Source: Jannaschia formosa
GTDB taxonomy: Bacteria > Pseudomonadota > Alphaproteobacteria > Rhodobacterales > Rhodobacteraceae
Direction: 5' to 3'
Assembly (NCBI RefSeq): GCF_003340555.1
Contig: NZ_QPLJ01000007.1
Location: 124,001 to 188,000 of the forward strand
DNA length: 64,000 nucleotides
Made by a program: the position numbers and the translations under genes. Every line of letters begins with the position of its first letter. Position 1 is the first letter of the stretch. Positions 26,649 through 35,135 of this stretch are shown here, piece by piece. The notes under the pieces were generated by a model. The model made no database searches. It was not told where the DNA came from and worked only from the letters and a program-made list of their open reading frames with translations.

Positions 26649-27427
26649 GGACGGCGATCCTGATCCCGGCGCGCTATGCCTCGGCCCGCTATCCCGGCAA
26701 GCCGCTGGCGCGGCTGCGCCAGGGCGACGGGACGACGAAGACGCTGATCCGGATGACCTGGGAGGCGGCGATGCAGGTCCCGGGCGACCACGCCGTCCAT
26801 GTCTGCACCGATGACGACCGCATCCGCGAGGAGGCCGAGGGCTTCGGCGCCTCGGTGCTGATGACCTCCTCCGAGGCGCGCAACGGGACCGAGCGCTGCG
26901 CCGAGGCGCTGGCACAGATCGAGGCCGACCTCGTCGTCAACCTGCAGGGCGACGCGCCCCTGACCCCGCCCTGGTTCCTGACCGCGCTGATCGAGCGGAT
27001 GGAGGCCGACCCGCAGGCGCAGGTCGCCACGCCCGTCCTGCGCTGCGACCGCAAGACCTACGACATGTTCGTCGAGGACCGGAAGGCCGGTCGCGTCGGC
27101 GGCACGACCGCCGTCTTCGACGCGAACGGCCACGGGCTCTATTTCTCGAAGGAAGTGATCCCCTATGTCACGCCCGGCAAGCTGCCGAGCCCGGTCCCCG
27201 TCTTTCACCATGTCGGCGTCTACGCCTACCGGCCCGAAGCGCTTGCCGCCTACATGGGCTGGCCCGAAGGCGCGCTGGAAAGGCACGAGGGGCTGGAGCA
27301 GCTGCGCTTCCTCGAGAACGGCGCGACCGTCGCCTGCGTCGAGGTCGACGCGAAGGGCCGCCTCTTCTGGGAGCTGAACAACCCCGAAGACATCCCCCGC
27401 ATCGAAGCCGTCCTGGGAGGCGCCTGA
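26645..27427 (+). CDS. kdsB: 3-deoxy-manno-octulosonate cytidylyltransferase family protein (CMP-Kdo synthetase)
   Basis: A 260-residue nucleotidyltransferase that would activate Kdo with CTP. The N-terminal loop is [20 protein letters not shown], and the Mg/substrate segment [15 protein letters not shown] corresponds to VNVQGDEPL in KdsB, with the Glu replaced by Ala. The PGKPL region carries a longer insert ([13 protein letters not shown]) than typical KdsB. It could therefore be a KpsU-like or related 2-keto sugar CMP transferase, but lying between kdsD and kdsA makes Kdo the best guess. It overlaps both neighbours by 1-4 bp. Confidence 0.82.
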   Translation: MRTAILIPARYASARYPGKPLARLRQGDGTTKTLIRMTWEAAMQVPGDHAVHVCTDDDRIREEAEGFGASVLMTSSEARNGTERCAEALAQIEADLVVNLQGDAPLTPPWFLTALIERMEADPQAQVATPVLRCDRKTYDMFVEDRKAGRVGGTTAVFDANGHGLYFSKEVIPYVTPGKLPSPVPVFHHVGVYAYRPEALAAYMGWPEGALERHEGLEQLRFLENGATVACVEVDAKGRLFWELNNPEDIPRIEAVLGGA

Positions 27428-28263
27428 TGGACCCGCTGAAATCGAGCCCGATCGACGTCTCCGGCATCCCGATCGGCGGCGCCCATCCCTTCGCGCTGAT
27501 CACCGGGCCCTGCCAGCTGGAAAGTCTGGACCACGCCCGGATGATGGCCGACCGCATTGCCGAAGCCTGTGCGCCGACCGGGACAAGGTTCATCTTCAAG
27601 GCGAGCTACGACAAGGCGAACCGCTCGTCGCTGAAGGCCCAGCGCGGCCTCGGAATGGAGGAGGGGCTGTCGATCCTGTCGAAGATCCGCGACGAGTTCG
27701 GCTGTCCGGTCCTGACCGACGTGCACCTGCCCGACCATTGCGCGCCCGCGTCCGAGGCCTGCGACGTGCTCCAGATCCCGGCCTTCCTCAGCCGCCAGAC
27801 CGACCTGCTTCTGGCCGCCGGAGAGACGGGCGCCGCGATCAACGTCAAGAAGGGGCAGTTCCTTGCGCCCTGGGACATGCCGCATGTCGCCGCCAAGATC
27901 GCCTCGACGGGCAACGACCGGATCCTGCTCTGCGAGCGGGGGACGAGCTTCGGCTACAACACGCTGGTCAGCGACTTCCGCGGCCTGCCGGTGATGGAGG
28001 CGACGGGCTATCCCGTCGTCTTCGACGCGACCCATTCGGTGCAGCAGCCGGGCGGGCAGGGCACGTCCTCGGGCGGGCAGCGGGAATTCGCGCCGGTGCT
28101 GGCGCGCGCGGCCTGCGCCGTCGGCGTGTCGGCCCTGTTCATCGAGACGCACGAGGACCCCGACAAGGCCCCTTCCGACGGGCCGAACATGATCCCGGTG
28201 GACCGGATGGCGGGCCTCATCGGCGAGCTGCGCGCCTTCGACGCGCTGCGCAAGGGCAACTGA
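27427..28263 (+). CDS. kdsA: 3-deoxy-8-phosphooctulonate synthase
   Basis: A 278-residue KdsA, condensing arabinose 5-phosphate and phosphoenolpyruvate to Kdo 8-phosphate. Landmarks: [57 protein letters not shown]. Near the N-terminus it has GPCQLES, with the Cys that ligates metal in the metal-dependent class (as in Aquifex), where E. coli has Asn. It starts on an ATG that shares its A with the stop of the cytidylyltransferase. Kdo-8-phosphate phosphatase (kdsC) is not in this window. Confidence 0.96.
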   Translation: MDPLKSSPIDVSGIPIGGAHPFALITGPCQLESLDHARMMADRIAEACAPTGTRFIFKASYDKANRSSLKAQRGLGMEEGLSILSKIRDEFGCPVLTDVHLPDHCAPASEACDVLQIPAFLSRQTDLLLAAGETGAAINVKKGQFLAPWDMPHVAAKIASTGNDRILLCERGTSFGYNTLVSDFRGLPVMEATGYPVVFDATHSVQQPGGQGTSSGGQREFAPVLARAACAVGVSALFIETHEDPDKAPSDGPNMIPVDRMAGLIGELRAFDALRKGN

Positions 28264-28305
28264 GCGCCGACCGGGGGTGAGACCCGGCGCGCAGGGGAAA
28301 ATAGC

Positions 28306-28920
28306 ATGTTCGACGTCATCGTCTCCGTCATGGATGCTGGAGGCACGTTCGGGGTGGCCGTCCTGATGTTCCTCGAGAACGTCTTCCCGCCGATCCCCTC
28401 GGAGCTGGTGATGCCGCTTGCCGGCTTCACCGCCGCGCGAGGCGACATGACGCTCGGGGGCGCGATCCTCGCGGGGACGGCCGGCTCCGTCGCAGGGGCG
28501 CTGCTGTGGTACTGGATCGGGCTCAAGGTCGGGGAGAAGCGGCTCTACCGCCTCGTGGAACGCTACGGTCACTGGCTGACCGTCGACGAAGACGATATCG
28601 GGAGATCGACCGCCTGGTTCCGCAGGCATGGGGAATGGGCCGTGTTCCTCGGGCGGATGGTGCCGGGGATTCGCACCTTCATCTCGATTCCGGCGGGGCT
28701 CGCGGGGATGAAGATGACCCCGTTCCTTATCTACACTACGCTGGGCAGCGTCCTCTGGACCGCCGTGCTGGCGGGGCTGGGCTATCTGCTCGAGTCGCAA
28801 TACGACCGCGTCGCGGCCTGGCTCGACCCGGTGACCTGGCTGATCATCGCTGCGGTCGTCGGGGCCTATCTCTGGCGGCTGTCGCAGGGGAAGGGCCGGA
28901 AGGCACGGCCGGACTCCTGA
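28306..28920 (+). CDS. DedA family membrane protein
   Basis: A 204-residue membrane protein of the DedA/SNARE-associated group. The re-entrant motif ENVFPPIPSELVMPLAGF is near the N-terminus, and FLGRMVPGIRTFISIPAGLAGM is the second family signature; the rest consists of membrane helices with a basic tail. Members are thought to act in lipid carrier recycling (undecaprenyl phosphate or phospholipid flipping). It is 42 bp after kdsA on the same strand. Confidence 0.92.
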   Translation: MFDVIVSVMDAGGTFGVAVLMFLENVFPPIPSELVMPLAGFTAARGDMTLGGAILAGTAGSVAGALLWYWIGLKVGEKRLYRLVERYGHWLTVDEDDIGRSTAWFRRHGEWAVFLGRMVPGIRTFISIPAGLAGMKMTPFLIYTTLGSVLWTAVLAGLGYLLESQYDRVAAWLDPVTWLIIAAVVGAYLWRLSQGKGRKARPDS

Positions 28921-28976
28921 GGTCGGGCCCAGGGTGCGCGGTCGCCGGCTCGCGGCACGCTCTCCGAAGCTCGGCG

Positions 28977-30122
28977 TCAGCGCGGCGGCGGGTTCGACGC
29001 CGTCTTGTAAGCCGACCAGTCTTCGATATCGGGATACCACCGGCGCCGCCATTCTCGCACCCGCGGGTTCATCATCCGGCGCCAGACCGGCGGGACCATC
29101 GCCGCAGCCGTCATCACCGGGTAGCCGGCGGGCAGCTGCGGCGCCTCGTCCGCCGCATAGGTCTGGAGCAGGGGGAAGGGTCGGTCGGGCTTGTAATGGT
29201 GGTCGGAATGGCGCTGCAGATTGATCAGCAGCCAGTTCGACGCCTTCTGCGCCGAGTTCCAGGAATGGTGCGGGCGCACCGGCTCGTATCTTCCGTCGCC
29301 GAGATGTCGGCGGGTCAGGCCGTAATGCTCGATGTAGTTGACCAGTTCCAGCTGCCAGATCGCGACGCCCGCCTGCACCAGCACAAGCACGACCCCAAGG
29401 CCACCGCCCAGCGCGAAGGCCAGCGCCAGCACCGCCGCCTGCAGCGCCGCATAGCGCCAGAACGGGTTGGAGCGGTGCCAGCGGCCCAGCCCCTTGCGCG
29501 CCAGCATCGCCGCCTCGGCCTGCCAGGCGGAGACGAGGCATTGCCGCAGCACGCGCGGATAGAAGCGGTGGAAGCCCTCGTTGTAGCGCGCCGTCACCGG
29601 ATCGCGCGGCGTGGCGACGTAGCGGTGATGGACCAGCAGATGCTCCGACCGGAAATGGGAATAGAACACCATCGCCAGCAGGATGTCCGCCATCCAGCGG
29701 TCGAGCCGGGGCTTCTGGTGCATCAGTTCGTGCGCGTAGTTGATCCCGACCGTGCCCGACAGGATGCCCATGCCGAAGAACAGGCCGAACAACTCCCACC
29801 CGCCGAGATGCTCGGCCCGGGTCGCGTACCAGATCAGCGCGAACAGCGTCGCCGCCTGCACCGGCGCCCAGACCAGGGTGATCGCCCGGTACCAGCCGAG
29901 GCCCGCACGGTCCATCTGCGGGTCGGCATTCCCTTCCTCCAGCCCGGCCAGCGCGTCGAGCAGCGAATAGGCCCCCCAGGAATAGAGCGGCACGATCAGC
30001 ACCCACCAGCCGCCCAGCAGCGCAGCCGCCCAGACGATGGGGACCAGCGTCAACGAGATCCAGAACGGCAGCGCGCGCAGCGGGTTGCGGATCGTCTGGT
30101 CGGGGAGGGCGTGGACGGTCAT
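28977..30122 (-). CDS. alkB: Alkane 1-monooxygenase (AlkB-type membrane diiron hydroxylase)
   Basis: A 381-residue integral membrane non-haem diiron enzyme. All histidine boxes are visible: NYAHELMHQ, SEHLLVHHR, NYIEHYGL and LQRHSDHHY. Several membrane helices precede box 1. It hydroxylates the terminal carbon of medium-chain alkanes using electrons from rubredoxin. No rubredoxin or rubredoxin reductase gene adjoins it, so electrons must come from elsewhere. It is convergent with dedA and 47 bp downstream of mutY on the same strand. Confidence 0.93.
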   Translation of the reverse strand: MTVHALPDQTIRNPLRALPFWISLTLVPIVWAAALLGGWWVLIVPLYSWGAYSLLDALAGLEEGNADPQMDRAGLGWYRAITLVWAPVQAATLFALIWYATRAEHLGGWELFGLFFGMGILSGTVGINYAHELMHQKPRLDRWMADILLAMVFYSHFRSEHLLVHHRYVATPRDPVTARYNEGFHRFYPRVLRQCLVSAWQAEAAMLARKGLGRWHRSNPFWRYAALQAAVLALAFALGGGLGVVLVLVQAGVAIWQLELVNYIEHYGLTRRHLGDGRYEPVRPHHSWNSAQKASNWLLINLQRHSDHHYKPDRPFPLLQTYAADEAPQLPAGYPVMTAAAMVPPVWRRMMNPRVREWRRRWYPDIEDWSAYKTASNPPPR

Positions 30123-30169
30123 GGGCGCTCCGGTGCTCCGGCGCAGGATACTCCTCGCCGCGGTTCCGC

Positions 30170-31198
30170 TCAATCGCCCCTTTCGCGACGTTCCGTCACC
30201 AGCCTGTGCGCCTTGCGGAACACCGTCGGCAGGTTCGACGGATCGAGCGGCGCGAAGGCCCCGCGCGAGGGCGGGCCGGGCCGGTCGGCGGTCAGCACGC
30301 GCAGGATCAGGTGGAAATGGGTGAAGGTATGGCGGACCTCGCCCGCCTCCTTCCAGTCGGCCAGGGCGGGCGGCGCGGGGCGCGGGGTCTCGGACCAGTC
30401 CGAGGTCGGGAAGGCCAGCATTCCGCCCAGCAGCCCCTCGTCGGGCCGCTGCTCCAGCAGCCACTCGTCGCCGCGCCGGGCGAGGTAGAGAAGGCCGCGA
30501 CGGACGGGCTTGGCCTTCTTCGGCGCCTTCGCCGGCAGCGTCTCGGCCACGCCCTCCAGCCGCGCGGCGCAGGCTCCGCGCCAGGGGCAGAGCATGCAGC
30601 CCGGCGCCTTCGGCGTGCAGATCGTCGCGCCGAGGTCCATGACGGCCTGCGCGTAGTCGCCGGGGCGCGTAGCGGGGGTCAGCTCTGCCATGGCGGCCCG
30701 GATCGGCGTCTTGGCGGCGGGCAGAGGCGTGTCGATCAGGCGCAGCCGGGCCATGACCCGCTCCACGTTGCCGTCGACCACGACCGCCGGCCGGTCGAAG
30801 GCGATCGCGGCGATGGCGGCGGCGGTGTAGGGGCCGATGCCTGGCAGGGCGCGCAGGCCCTCCTCGGTGTCGGGGAAGCGCCCGCCATGCTCGAAGGCCA
30901 CGACGCGGGCGCATTTGAGCAGGTTGCGGGCGCGCGCGTAGTAGCCGAGGCCCGCCCACTCCCCCATCACCTCCGCATCCTCCGCGGAGGCGAGGTCGGC
31001 GACGGTGGGCCAGCGCTCGGTGAAGCGCAGGAAGTAGGCCCGCACGGCGGCGACGGTTGTCTGCTGCAGCATGACCTCGGACAGCCAGACGCGGTAGGGG
31101 TCGGCCTGCCGCGACGACCCGGGTGGCACCCGCCAGGGCAGGACGCGCGCGTGGCCGTCGTACCAGTCCAGTAACGCGGCCGTCAGATCGTCACGCAT
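30170..31198 (-). CDS. mutY: A/G-specific adenine DNA glycosylase
   Basis: A 342-residue base-excision repair enzyme that removes adenine mispaired with 8-oxoguanine. SEVMLQQT carries the catalytic Glu, LPGIGPYTAAAIAAIAF is the helix-hairpin-helix, VDGNVERV follows with the catalytic Asp, and CTPKAPGCMLCPWRGAC binds the 4Fe-4S cluster with the correct C-x6-C-x2-C-x5-C spacing. The C-terminal NUDIX-like domain ends HTFTHFHLILRV. I start at MRDDLTAALL (31198). It is divergent from the DUF721 gene. Confidence 0.95.
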   Translation of the reverse strand: MRDDLTAALLDWYDGHARVLPWRVPPGSSRQADPYRVWLSEVMLQQTTVAAVRAYFLRFTERWPTVADLASAEDAEVMGEWAGLGYYARARNLLKCARVVAFEHGGRFPDTEEGLRALPGIGPYTAAAIAAIAFDRPAVVVDGNVERVMARLRLIDTPLPAAKTPIRAAMAELTPATRPGDYAQAVMDLGATICTPKAPGCMLCPWRGACAARLEGVAETLPAKAPKKAKPVRRGLLYLARRGDEWLLEQRPDEGLLGGMLAFPTSDWSETPRPAPPALADWKEAGEVRHTFTHFHLILRVLTADRPGPPSRGAFAPLDPSNLPTVFRKAHRLVTERRERGD

Positions 31199-31241
31199 TG
31201 GTGATGGTCTCCCTGTTCCCCGCGTCGCGGCGTGATGTAGG

Positions 31242-31763
31242 ATGCCGCCGAACCCGGAGGAACCCCGCTTGCGCACCATCCGAAAAGGCGCCCGCCGCAT
31301 GGGCTCTCTGATCGACGGCGACGTCCGGCGGATGAGCCAGACGCGCGGCTTCTCGGAGACGCGGCTGCTCACCCATTGGGCCGAGATCGCAGGCGCCGAC
31401 ATCGCCGCGATCTGCCGCCCGGTAAAGGTCGGCTACCCGCGCGGCGGTTTCGGCGCGGTGCTGACGGTGCTGACGACCGGCGCGCAGGCGCAGATGCTTC
31501 AGATGAAGCTGCCGCAGCTGGTCGAGCGGGTGAACGCGACCTATGGCTACAACGCGATCAGCCGGATCGCGATCACGCAGACGGCGGCGACCGGCTTCGC
31601 CGAGGGCCAGGCCGAGTTCGCGCCGAAGCCCCGCGCGCCCGACGCGCCTCCGCCCGAAATCATGGCCGAGGCGCGCGACCGCACCGCCGGCGTCGGCGAC
31701 CCGGACCTGCGGCAATCGCTTGAACGGCTGGCCGCCAACATCATATCGAAGCGACGAAATTGA
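31242..31763 (+). CDS. DUF721 (DciA-family) protein
   Basis: A 173-residue protein with an N-terminal DUF721/DciA domain: SLIDGDVRRMSQTRGFSETRLLTHWAEIAG, then QAQMLQMKLPQLVERVNATYG (landmarks FSETRLLTHWAEIAG and LPQLVERVN). DciA is the ancestral helicase loader in many bacteria lacking DnaC/DnaI, so a replication role is possible. The C-terminal part is Pro/Ala-rich and variable. The neighbourhood mutY / DUF721-dsbA is conserved in alphaproteobacteria. The start is at 31242; a later in-frame ATG at 31299 is possible. Confidence 0.85.
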   Translation: MPPNPEEPRLRTIRKGARRMGSLIDGDVRRMSQTRGFSETRLLTHWAEIAGADIAAICRPVKVGYPRGGFGAVLTVLTTGAQAQMLQMKLPQLVERVNATYGYNAISRIAITQTAATGFAEGQAEFAPKPRAPDAPPPEIMAEARDRTAGVGDPDLRQSLERLAANIISKRRN

Positions 31764-31779
31764 GAAGTCGGAGACACCC

Positions 31780-32439
31780 ATGGCGAGCAGACGCACCTTC
31801 CTGACCCTTCTGGCCTCGGGCACCGCCCTCGGCGCGGGCGCCCTGTTGTGGCCACGCGGCAACGGGCTCGCCCTGCCGGATCTCGGCGCGGCGTATGCCC
31901 AGGGCGCGGCCGACGTGGCCGAGATGACGCTCGGCGACGAGAACGCTCCGGTGAAGGTGGTCGAATATGCCAGCTACACCTGCCCGCATTGCGCCAGCTT
32001 CCACGCGGACACGTTCAAGGACTTCCGGTCCGAATACATCGAGACCGGCAAGGTCCACTTCACCTATCGCGAGGTGTATTTCGACCGCTACGGGCTCTGG
32101 GCGTCGATGATCGCGCGCTGCGCGGGTCCGGACCGGTTCTTCGGGGTGAGCGACCTTCTCTACCAGAACCAGGGCGAATGGGCGCGCCAGGGTGATCCGG
32201 CCGCGGTGGCCGAAAGCCTGAAGCGCATCGGCCTTCAGGCCGGGCTGGACCAGGCCGAGGTGGATGCCTGCCTGCAGGACGCGGAGAAGGCCGAGGCGCT
32301 CTATGGCTGGTACCAGGCCAATGCGGAGCGGGACGGCGTGCAGTCGACGCCTTCCTTCCTGATCAACGGCGAGATGCATTCCGGCAACATGAGCCTGTCG
32401 CAGATCGGCCGTCTCGTGGACGAGGCCGCCGGCAGCTGA
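31780..32439 (+). CDS. DsbA family thiol:disulfide oxidoreductase
   Basis: A 219-residue periplasmic thioredoxin-fold protein. The N-terminus SRRTFLTLLASG is a twin-arginine signal. The active site is YTCPHCASF (Cys68-Pro-His-Cys71), and the cis-proline is in STPSFLING. The helical insert between them is of normal size. It is probably a disulphide oxidase for exported proteins or a partner in cytochrome maturation. It follows the DUF721 gene by 16 bp, and its end converges on lpxK across a palindromic terminator. Confidence 0.92.
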   Translation: MASRRTFLTLLASGTALGAGALLWPRGNGLALPDLGAAYAQGAADVAEMTLGDENAPVKVVEYASYTCPHCASFHADTFKDFRSEYIETGKVHFTYREVYFDRYGLWASMIARCAGPDRFFGVSDLLYQNQGEWARQGDPAAVAESLKRIGLQAGLDQAEVDACLQDAEKAEALYGWYQANAERDGVQSTPSFLINGEMHSGNMSLSQIGRLVDEAAGS

Positions 32440-32451
32440 GCCCGGCACCGG

Positions 32452-32475
32452 GGGTGGGCATCGCGATGCCCGCCC
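32452..32475. terminator. Bidirectional hairpin between dsbA-like gene and lpxK
   Basis: GGGTGGGCATC and GATGCCCGCCC form an 11-bp stem (one G-T pair) around a 2-nt centre; the core GGGCATCGCGATGCCC is a perfect palindrome. It fills the 36 bp gap between two convergent genes, where a shared terminator is expected. No T-run. Confidence 0.55.
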
Positions 32476-33444
32476 TCAGAGGCCGAGCCGCGCCAGCGCC
32501 GCGTCGAGCGGCGCCCAATCCTCCAGCCTCAGCCGCACCGGCAGCGTCATCACCCGTCCGCGCAAGGCAGGGGGCAGGCGCACCGCGTCCTTCTCGGTCG
32601 TCACGGGCTGCGCCGAAAGCCGCGCCGCCCGCTCTCCCAGACGGTGCAGCAGCGCCGGGGTCAGCGGCTGGTGGTCGGACAGCGCCTCGGTCCCCTTCAG
32701 GTCGACGCCCAGCCCGCGCAGGGTGTCGAAGAATTTCTCGGGCCGCCCGATCCCGGCGAAGGCGAAGACCGGCACGCCCGCCCAAGGCATGCCGGTCTGC
32801 AGCGGCTCGAGCCGGCCGCGCAGGCGCGGCGGCGGCTTCGGCAGGGACAGCTTCGCCTGCTGCGCGTCCGACCCTATGGACAGCGTGAAGTCGGCCCGGG
32901 CCAGCCCCGCCGCCACCGGCTCCCGCAGCGGGCCCGCCGGGATCACCCGGCCATTGCCGAAGCCCGCCCCGGCATCGACCACGACCAGCGACAGGTCCTT
33001 GACGAGCGCCGGGTTCTGGAAGCCGTCATCGAGCAGGATCACATCCGCCCCGGCCTCCGCCGCGGCGCGGGCGCCCGCCAGACGGTCCTTCGCGACCCAG
33101 ACCGGCGCGAAGGCCGAAAGCAGCAGCGGCTCGTCCCCGACCTGTGCTGCGTCGTGGCGGGTGGGATCGACGCGCAGCGGCCCCTCCTCCGACCCGCCAT
33201 AGCCGCGCGAGACGATTTGGGCGGCTACGCCCCGGGCCGTCAGCCGCTCAACCAGGGCGATGACGGTCGGCGTCTTGCCGGTGCCGCCCGCGCTCAGGTT
33301 GCCGACACAGATCACCGGCACACCGACCCGGGCGCCGGGCCGCGCGACGCGCCGGGCCGTGGCCGAGGCATAGAGCGCCCCGAGTGGCGCCAGCGCCGCC
33401 GACAGAAGGCCCGGGGGGCGCGACCAGAAGCCCGGCGCGCGCAT
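32476..33444 (-). CDS. lpxK: Tetraacyldisaccharide 4'-kinase
   Basis: A 322-residue lipid A kinase that phosphorylates the 4' position of the tetraacylated disaccharide. The P-loop is [15 protein letters not shown] around residue 52, preceded by the N-terminal amphipathic membrane-associated region ([21 protein letters not shown]). [15 protein letters not shown] and [12 protein letters not shown] are further family motifs. It is the last gene of DUF4170-waaA-lpxK, 85 bp after waaA, and completes lipid A biosynthesis next to the Kdo transferase. Confidence 0.95.
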   Translation of the reverse strand: MRAPGFWSRPPGLLSAALAPLGALYASATARRVARPGARVGVPVICVGNLSAGGTGKTPTVIALVERLTARGVAAQIVSRGYGGSEEGPLRVDPTRHDAAQVGDEPLLLSAFAPVWVAKDRLAGARAAAEAGADVILLDDGFQNPALVKDLSLVVVDAGAGFGNGRVIPAGPLREPVAAGLARADFTLSIGSDAQQAKLSLPKPPPRLRGRLEPLQTGMPWAGVPVFAFAGIGRPEKFFDTLRGLGVDLKGTEALSDHQPLTPALLHRLGERAARLSAQPVTTEKDAVRLPPALRGRVMTLPVRLRLEDWAPLDAALARLGL

Positions 33445-33529
33445 CAGCCCGCCGTCCGATGCGCGCGACCCGTGGCGGCCCCGCCGGGACCTTCGCAGGG
33501 CGACGCGAAGCGCAGGGCCGCCCGGCGCA

Positions 33530-34822
33530 TCAGTCGACCCCGTCGAGCATCGCGAAGAGCAGGTCCATCGCCGCCTCGGTCACGTCGCCGCCGGCCGAAC
33601 AGACCTCCCAGGCGGCATGGGCCATGCGCGCGGCCTCGTCCGGCTCCAGCACGCGGGCGAGCGTGGTGCCCAGATCGTCCCAGTCCTGCACTTCGCGCGC
33701 CGCGCCGGCCTCGCCCAGCCGGGCGAAGATGTCGGCGAAGTTGTGGACGTGGGGCCCGTGCAGGATGGCGCTGCCCAGCGCGGCGGGCTCGAACGGGTTG
33801 TGGCCGCCGACCGGCACCAGCGATCCGCCCATGAAGCTGACGGGGCAGAGCCGGTACCACAGCCCCATCTCGCCCATCGTGTCGGCGACGTAGATCTCGG
33901 TATCCGCCTCGATCGCCTCGCCCTCGGAGCGGCGGGCGACGCGCCAGCCCTCGAGCCGCAGACCATCCACGATCTCGGTCGCGCGGTCCGGGTGGCGCGG
34001 AGCGATGACCAGCAGCAGCTTCTGCCAGGCGCGCCGCGCCTGGGCGTGAGCCTCGGCGGCGCCGGCCTCCTCGCCCTCATGGGTCGAGGCGGCCAGCCAG
34101 CAGGGTCGGCCCTGAAGCGCCGCCGCCAGCGCGACGCGCTCGCGTTCGTCATGGGGCAGGGCCTTGGAGCCCTCCTTCAGCGTGCCCGTCACCTCCAGCC
34201 GCTCGGGCGGCAGGCCGAGATCGAGCAGCCGGTCGGCGGTCGCCCGGTCCTGGGCCTGGACATGCTCGATCCGGTGCAGCAGCGCCCGCGCGGCGCCGCG
34301 CGCGAAGCGGCGCCACTTGCGATGGGCGCGGTCGGTCATGCGGGCGTTGACCATCGCGACCGGCAGCCCGCGCTTGGCCGATTCGTGGAGCAGGGCGGGC
34401 CAGATCTCGCCCTCGGCCAGCACGGCCAGGTCGGGGCGCCAGTGGTCGAGGAAACGCCGCATCCAGGGCCGCACGTCGAGCGGGACATACTGGTGCAGCG
34501 AGCGCGGCGGCATGCGCCCGGCCAGCACCTCGGCGCTGGTCACCGTGCCCGAGGTGATGAGGAAGGACAGGTCGGTGCGTTCCTCCCCCATGCGGCGGAT
34601 CATCTCGAGCAGCGACACGCTCTCGCCAACGCTGGCGGCATGGAACCAGACCAGCGGGCCGTCGGGACGGTCGAGCGAGGCGATCCCCCGACGCTCGCCG
34701 ATGCGGGCCGGGTCCTCCTTTCCCGCCGCCTGACGCTGGCGCAGCTTGCGCATGCCGTAGCCCTCCGCCCGTTCGGACCAGGCGAGATAGGCGCCCAGCA
34801 CCAGGGAGTGGCGGCGGGGCAT
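33530..34822 (-). CDS. waaA: 3-deoxy-D-manno-octulosonic acid transferase
   Basis: A 430-residue GT30 family enzyme that adds Kdo to lipid [16 protein letters not shown] holds the catalytic Glu, [10 protein letters not shown] and VNARMTD follow, and the C-terminal half has [16 protein letters not shown] and [12 protein letters not shown]. It starts at the ATG at 34822 ([10 protein letters not shown]), 4 bp after the DUF4170 stop. The number of Kdo residues added cannot be told from sequence. It consumes the CMP-Kdo made by the kdsD-kdsB-kdsA operon 7 kb away. Confidence 0.95.
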   Translation of the reverse strand: MPRRHSLVLGAYLAWSERAEGYGMRKLRQRQAAGKEDPARIGERRGIASLDRPDGPLVWFHAASVGESVSLLEMIRRMGEERTDLSFLITSGTVTSAEVLAGRMPPRSLHQYVPLDVRPWMRRFLDHWRPDLAVLAEGEIWPALLHESAKRGLPVAMVNARMTDRAHRKWRRFARGAARALLHRIEHVQAQDRATADRLLDLGLPPERLEVTGTLKEGSKALPHDERERVALAAALQGRPCWLAASTHEGEEAGAAEAHAQARRAWQKLLLVIAPRHPDRATEIVDGLRLEGWRVARRSEGEAIEADTEIYVADTMGEMGLWYRLCPVSFMGGSLVPVGGHNPFEPAALGSAILHGPHVHNFADIFARLGEAGAAREVQDWDDLGTTLARVLEPDEAARMAHAAWEVCSAGGDVTEAAMDLLFAMLDGVD

Positions 34823-34826
34823 GGGG

Positions 34827-35069
34827 TCAGCCCAGCTCCTCGGTGGGAGAGCTGGGCGTCTCCTCGTCGCGCAGGCGGTGGATATGGGCGATGAAGTAGC
34901 GCGCATGGGCGTCGTCGACGGTGCGCTGCGCCGCGGATTTCCAGGCGGCATAGGCGGACTGGTAGTCGGGGAACATGCCGACGATGTCGATCTTGGTCGG
35001 ATCGGCGAACTGGGTGGAGCTCGGATTGACCAGCTCACCGCCGAAGACGAGATGCAGACGTTGGACCAT
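34827..35069 (-). CDS. DUF4170 family protein
   Basis: An 80-residue soluble protein: QRLHLVFGGELVNP, then VGMFPDYQSAYAAWKSAAQRTVDDAHARYFIAHIHRL region (landmarks FPDYQSAYAAW and ARYFIAHIHRL), matching the small alphaproteobacterial DUF4170 family. Its constant position just before waaA suggests a link to LPS core assembly, but no function is established. An Asp/Glu/Ser/Thr-rich tail ends the protein. It is first in the operon. Confidence 0.85.
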   Translation of the reverse strand: MVQRLHLVFGGELVNPSSTQFADPTKIDIVGMFPDYQSAYAAWKSAAQRTVDDAHARYFIAHIHRLRDEETPSSPTEELG

Positions 35070-35135
35070 GGGGGCCTCCTCTGGGTCGTTCGGGGGCCGT
35101 GTAGCGGTTGCGGCGCGGCGGGGGAAGCGGGCCGG

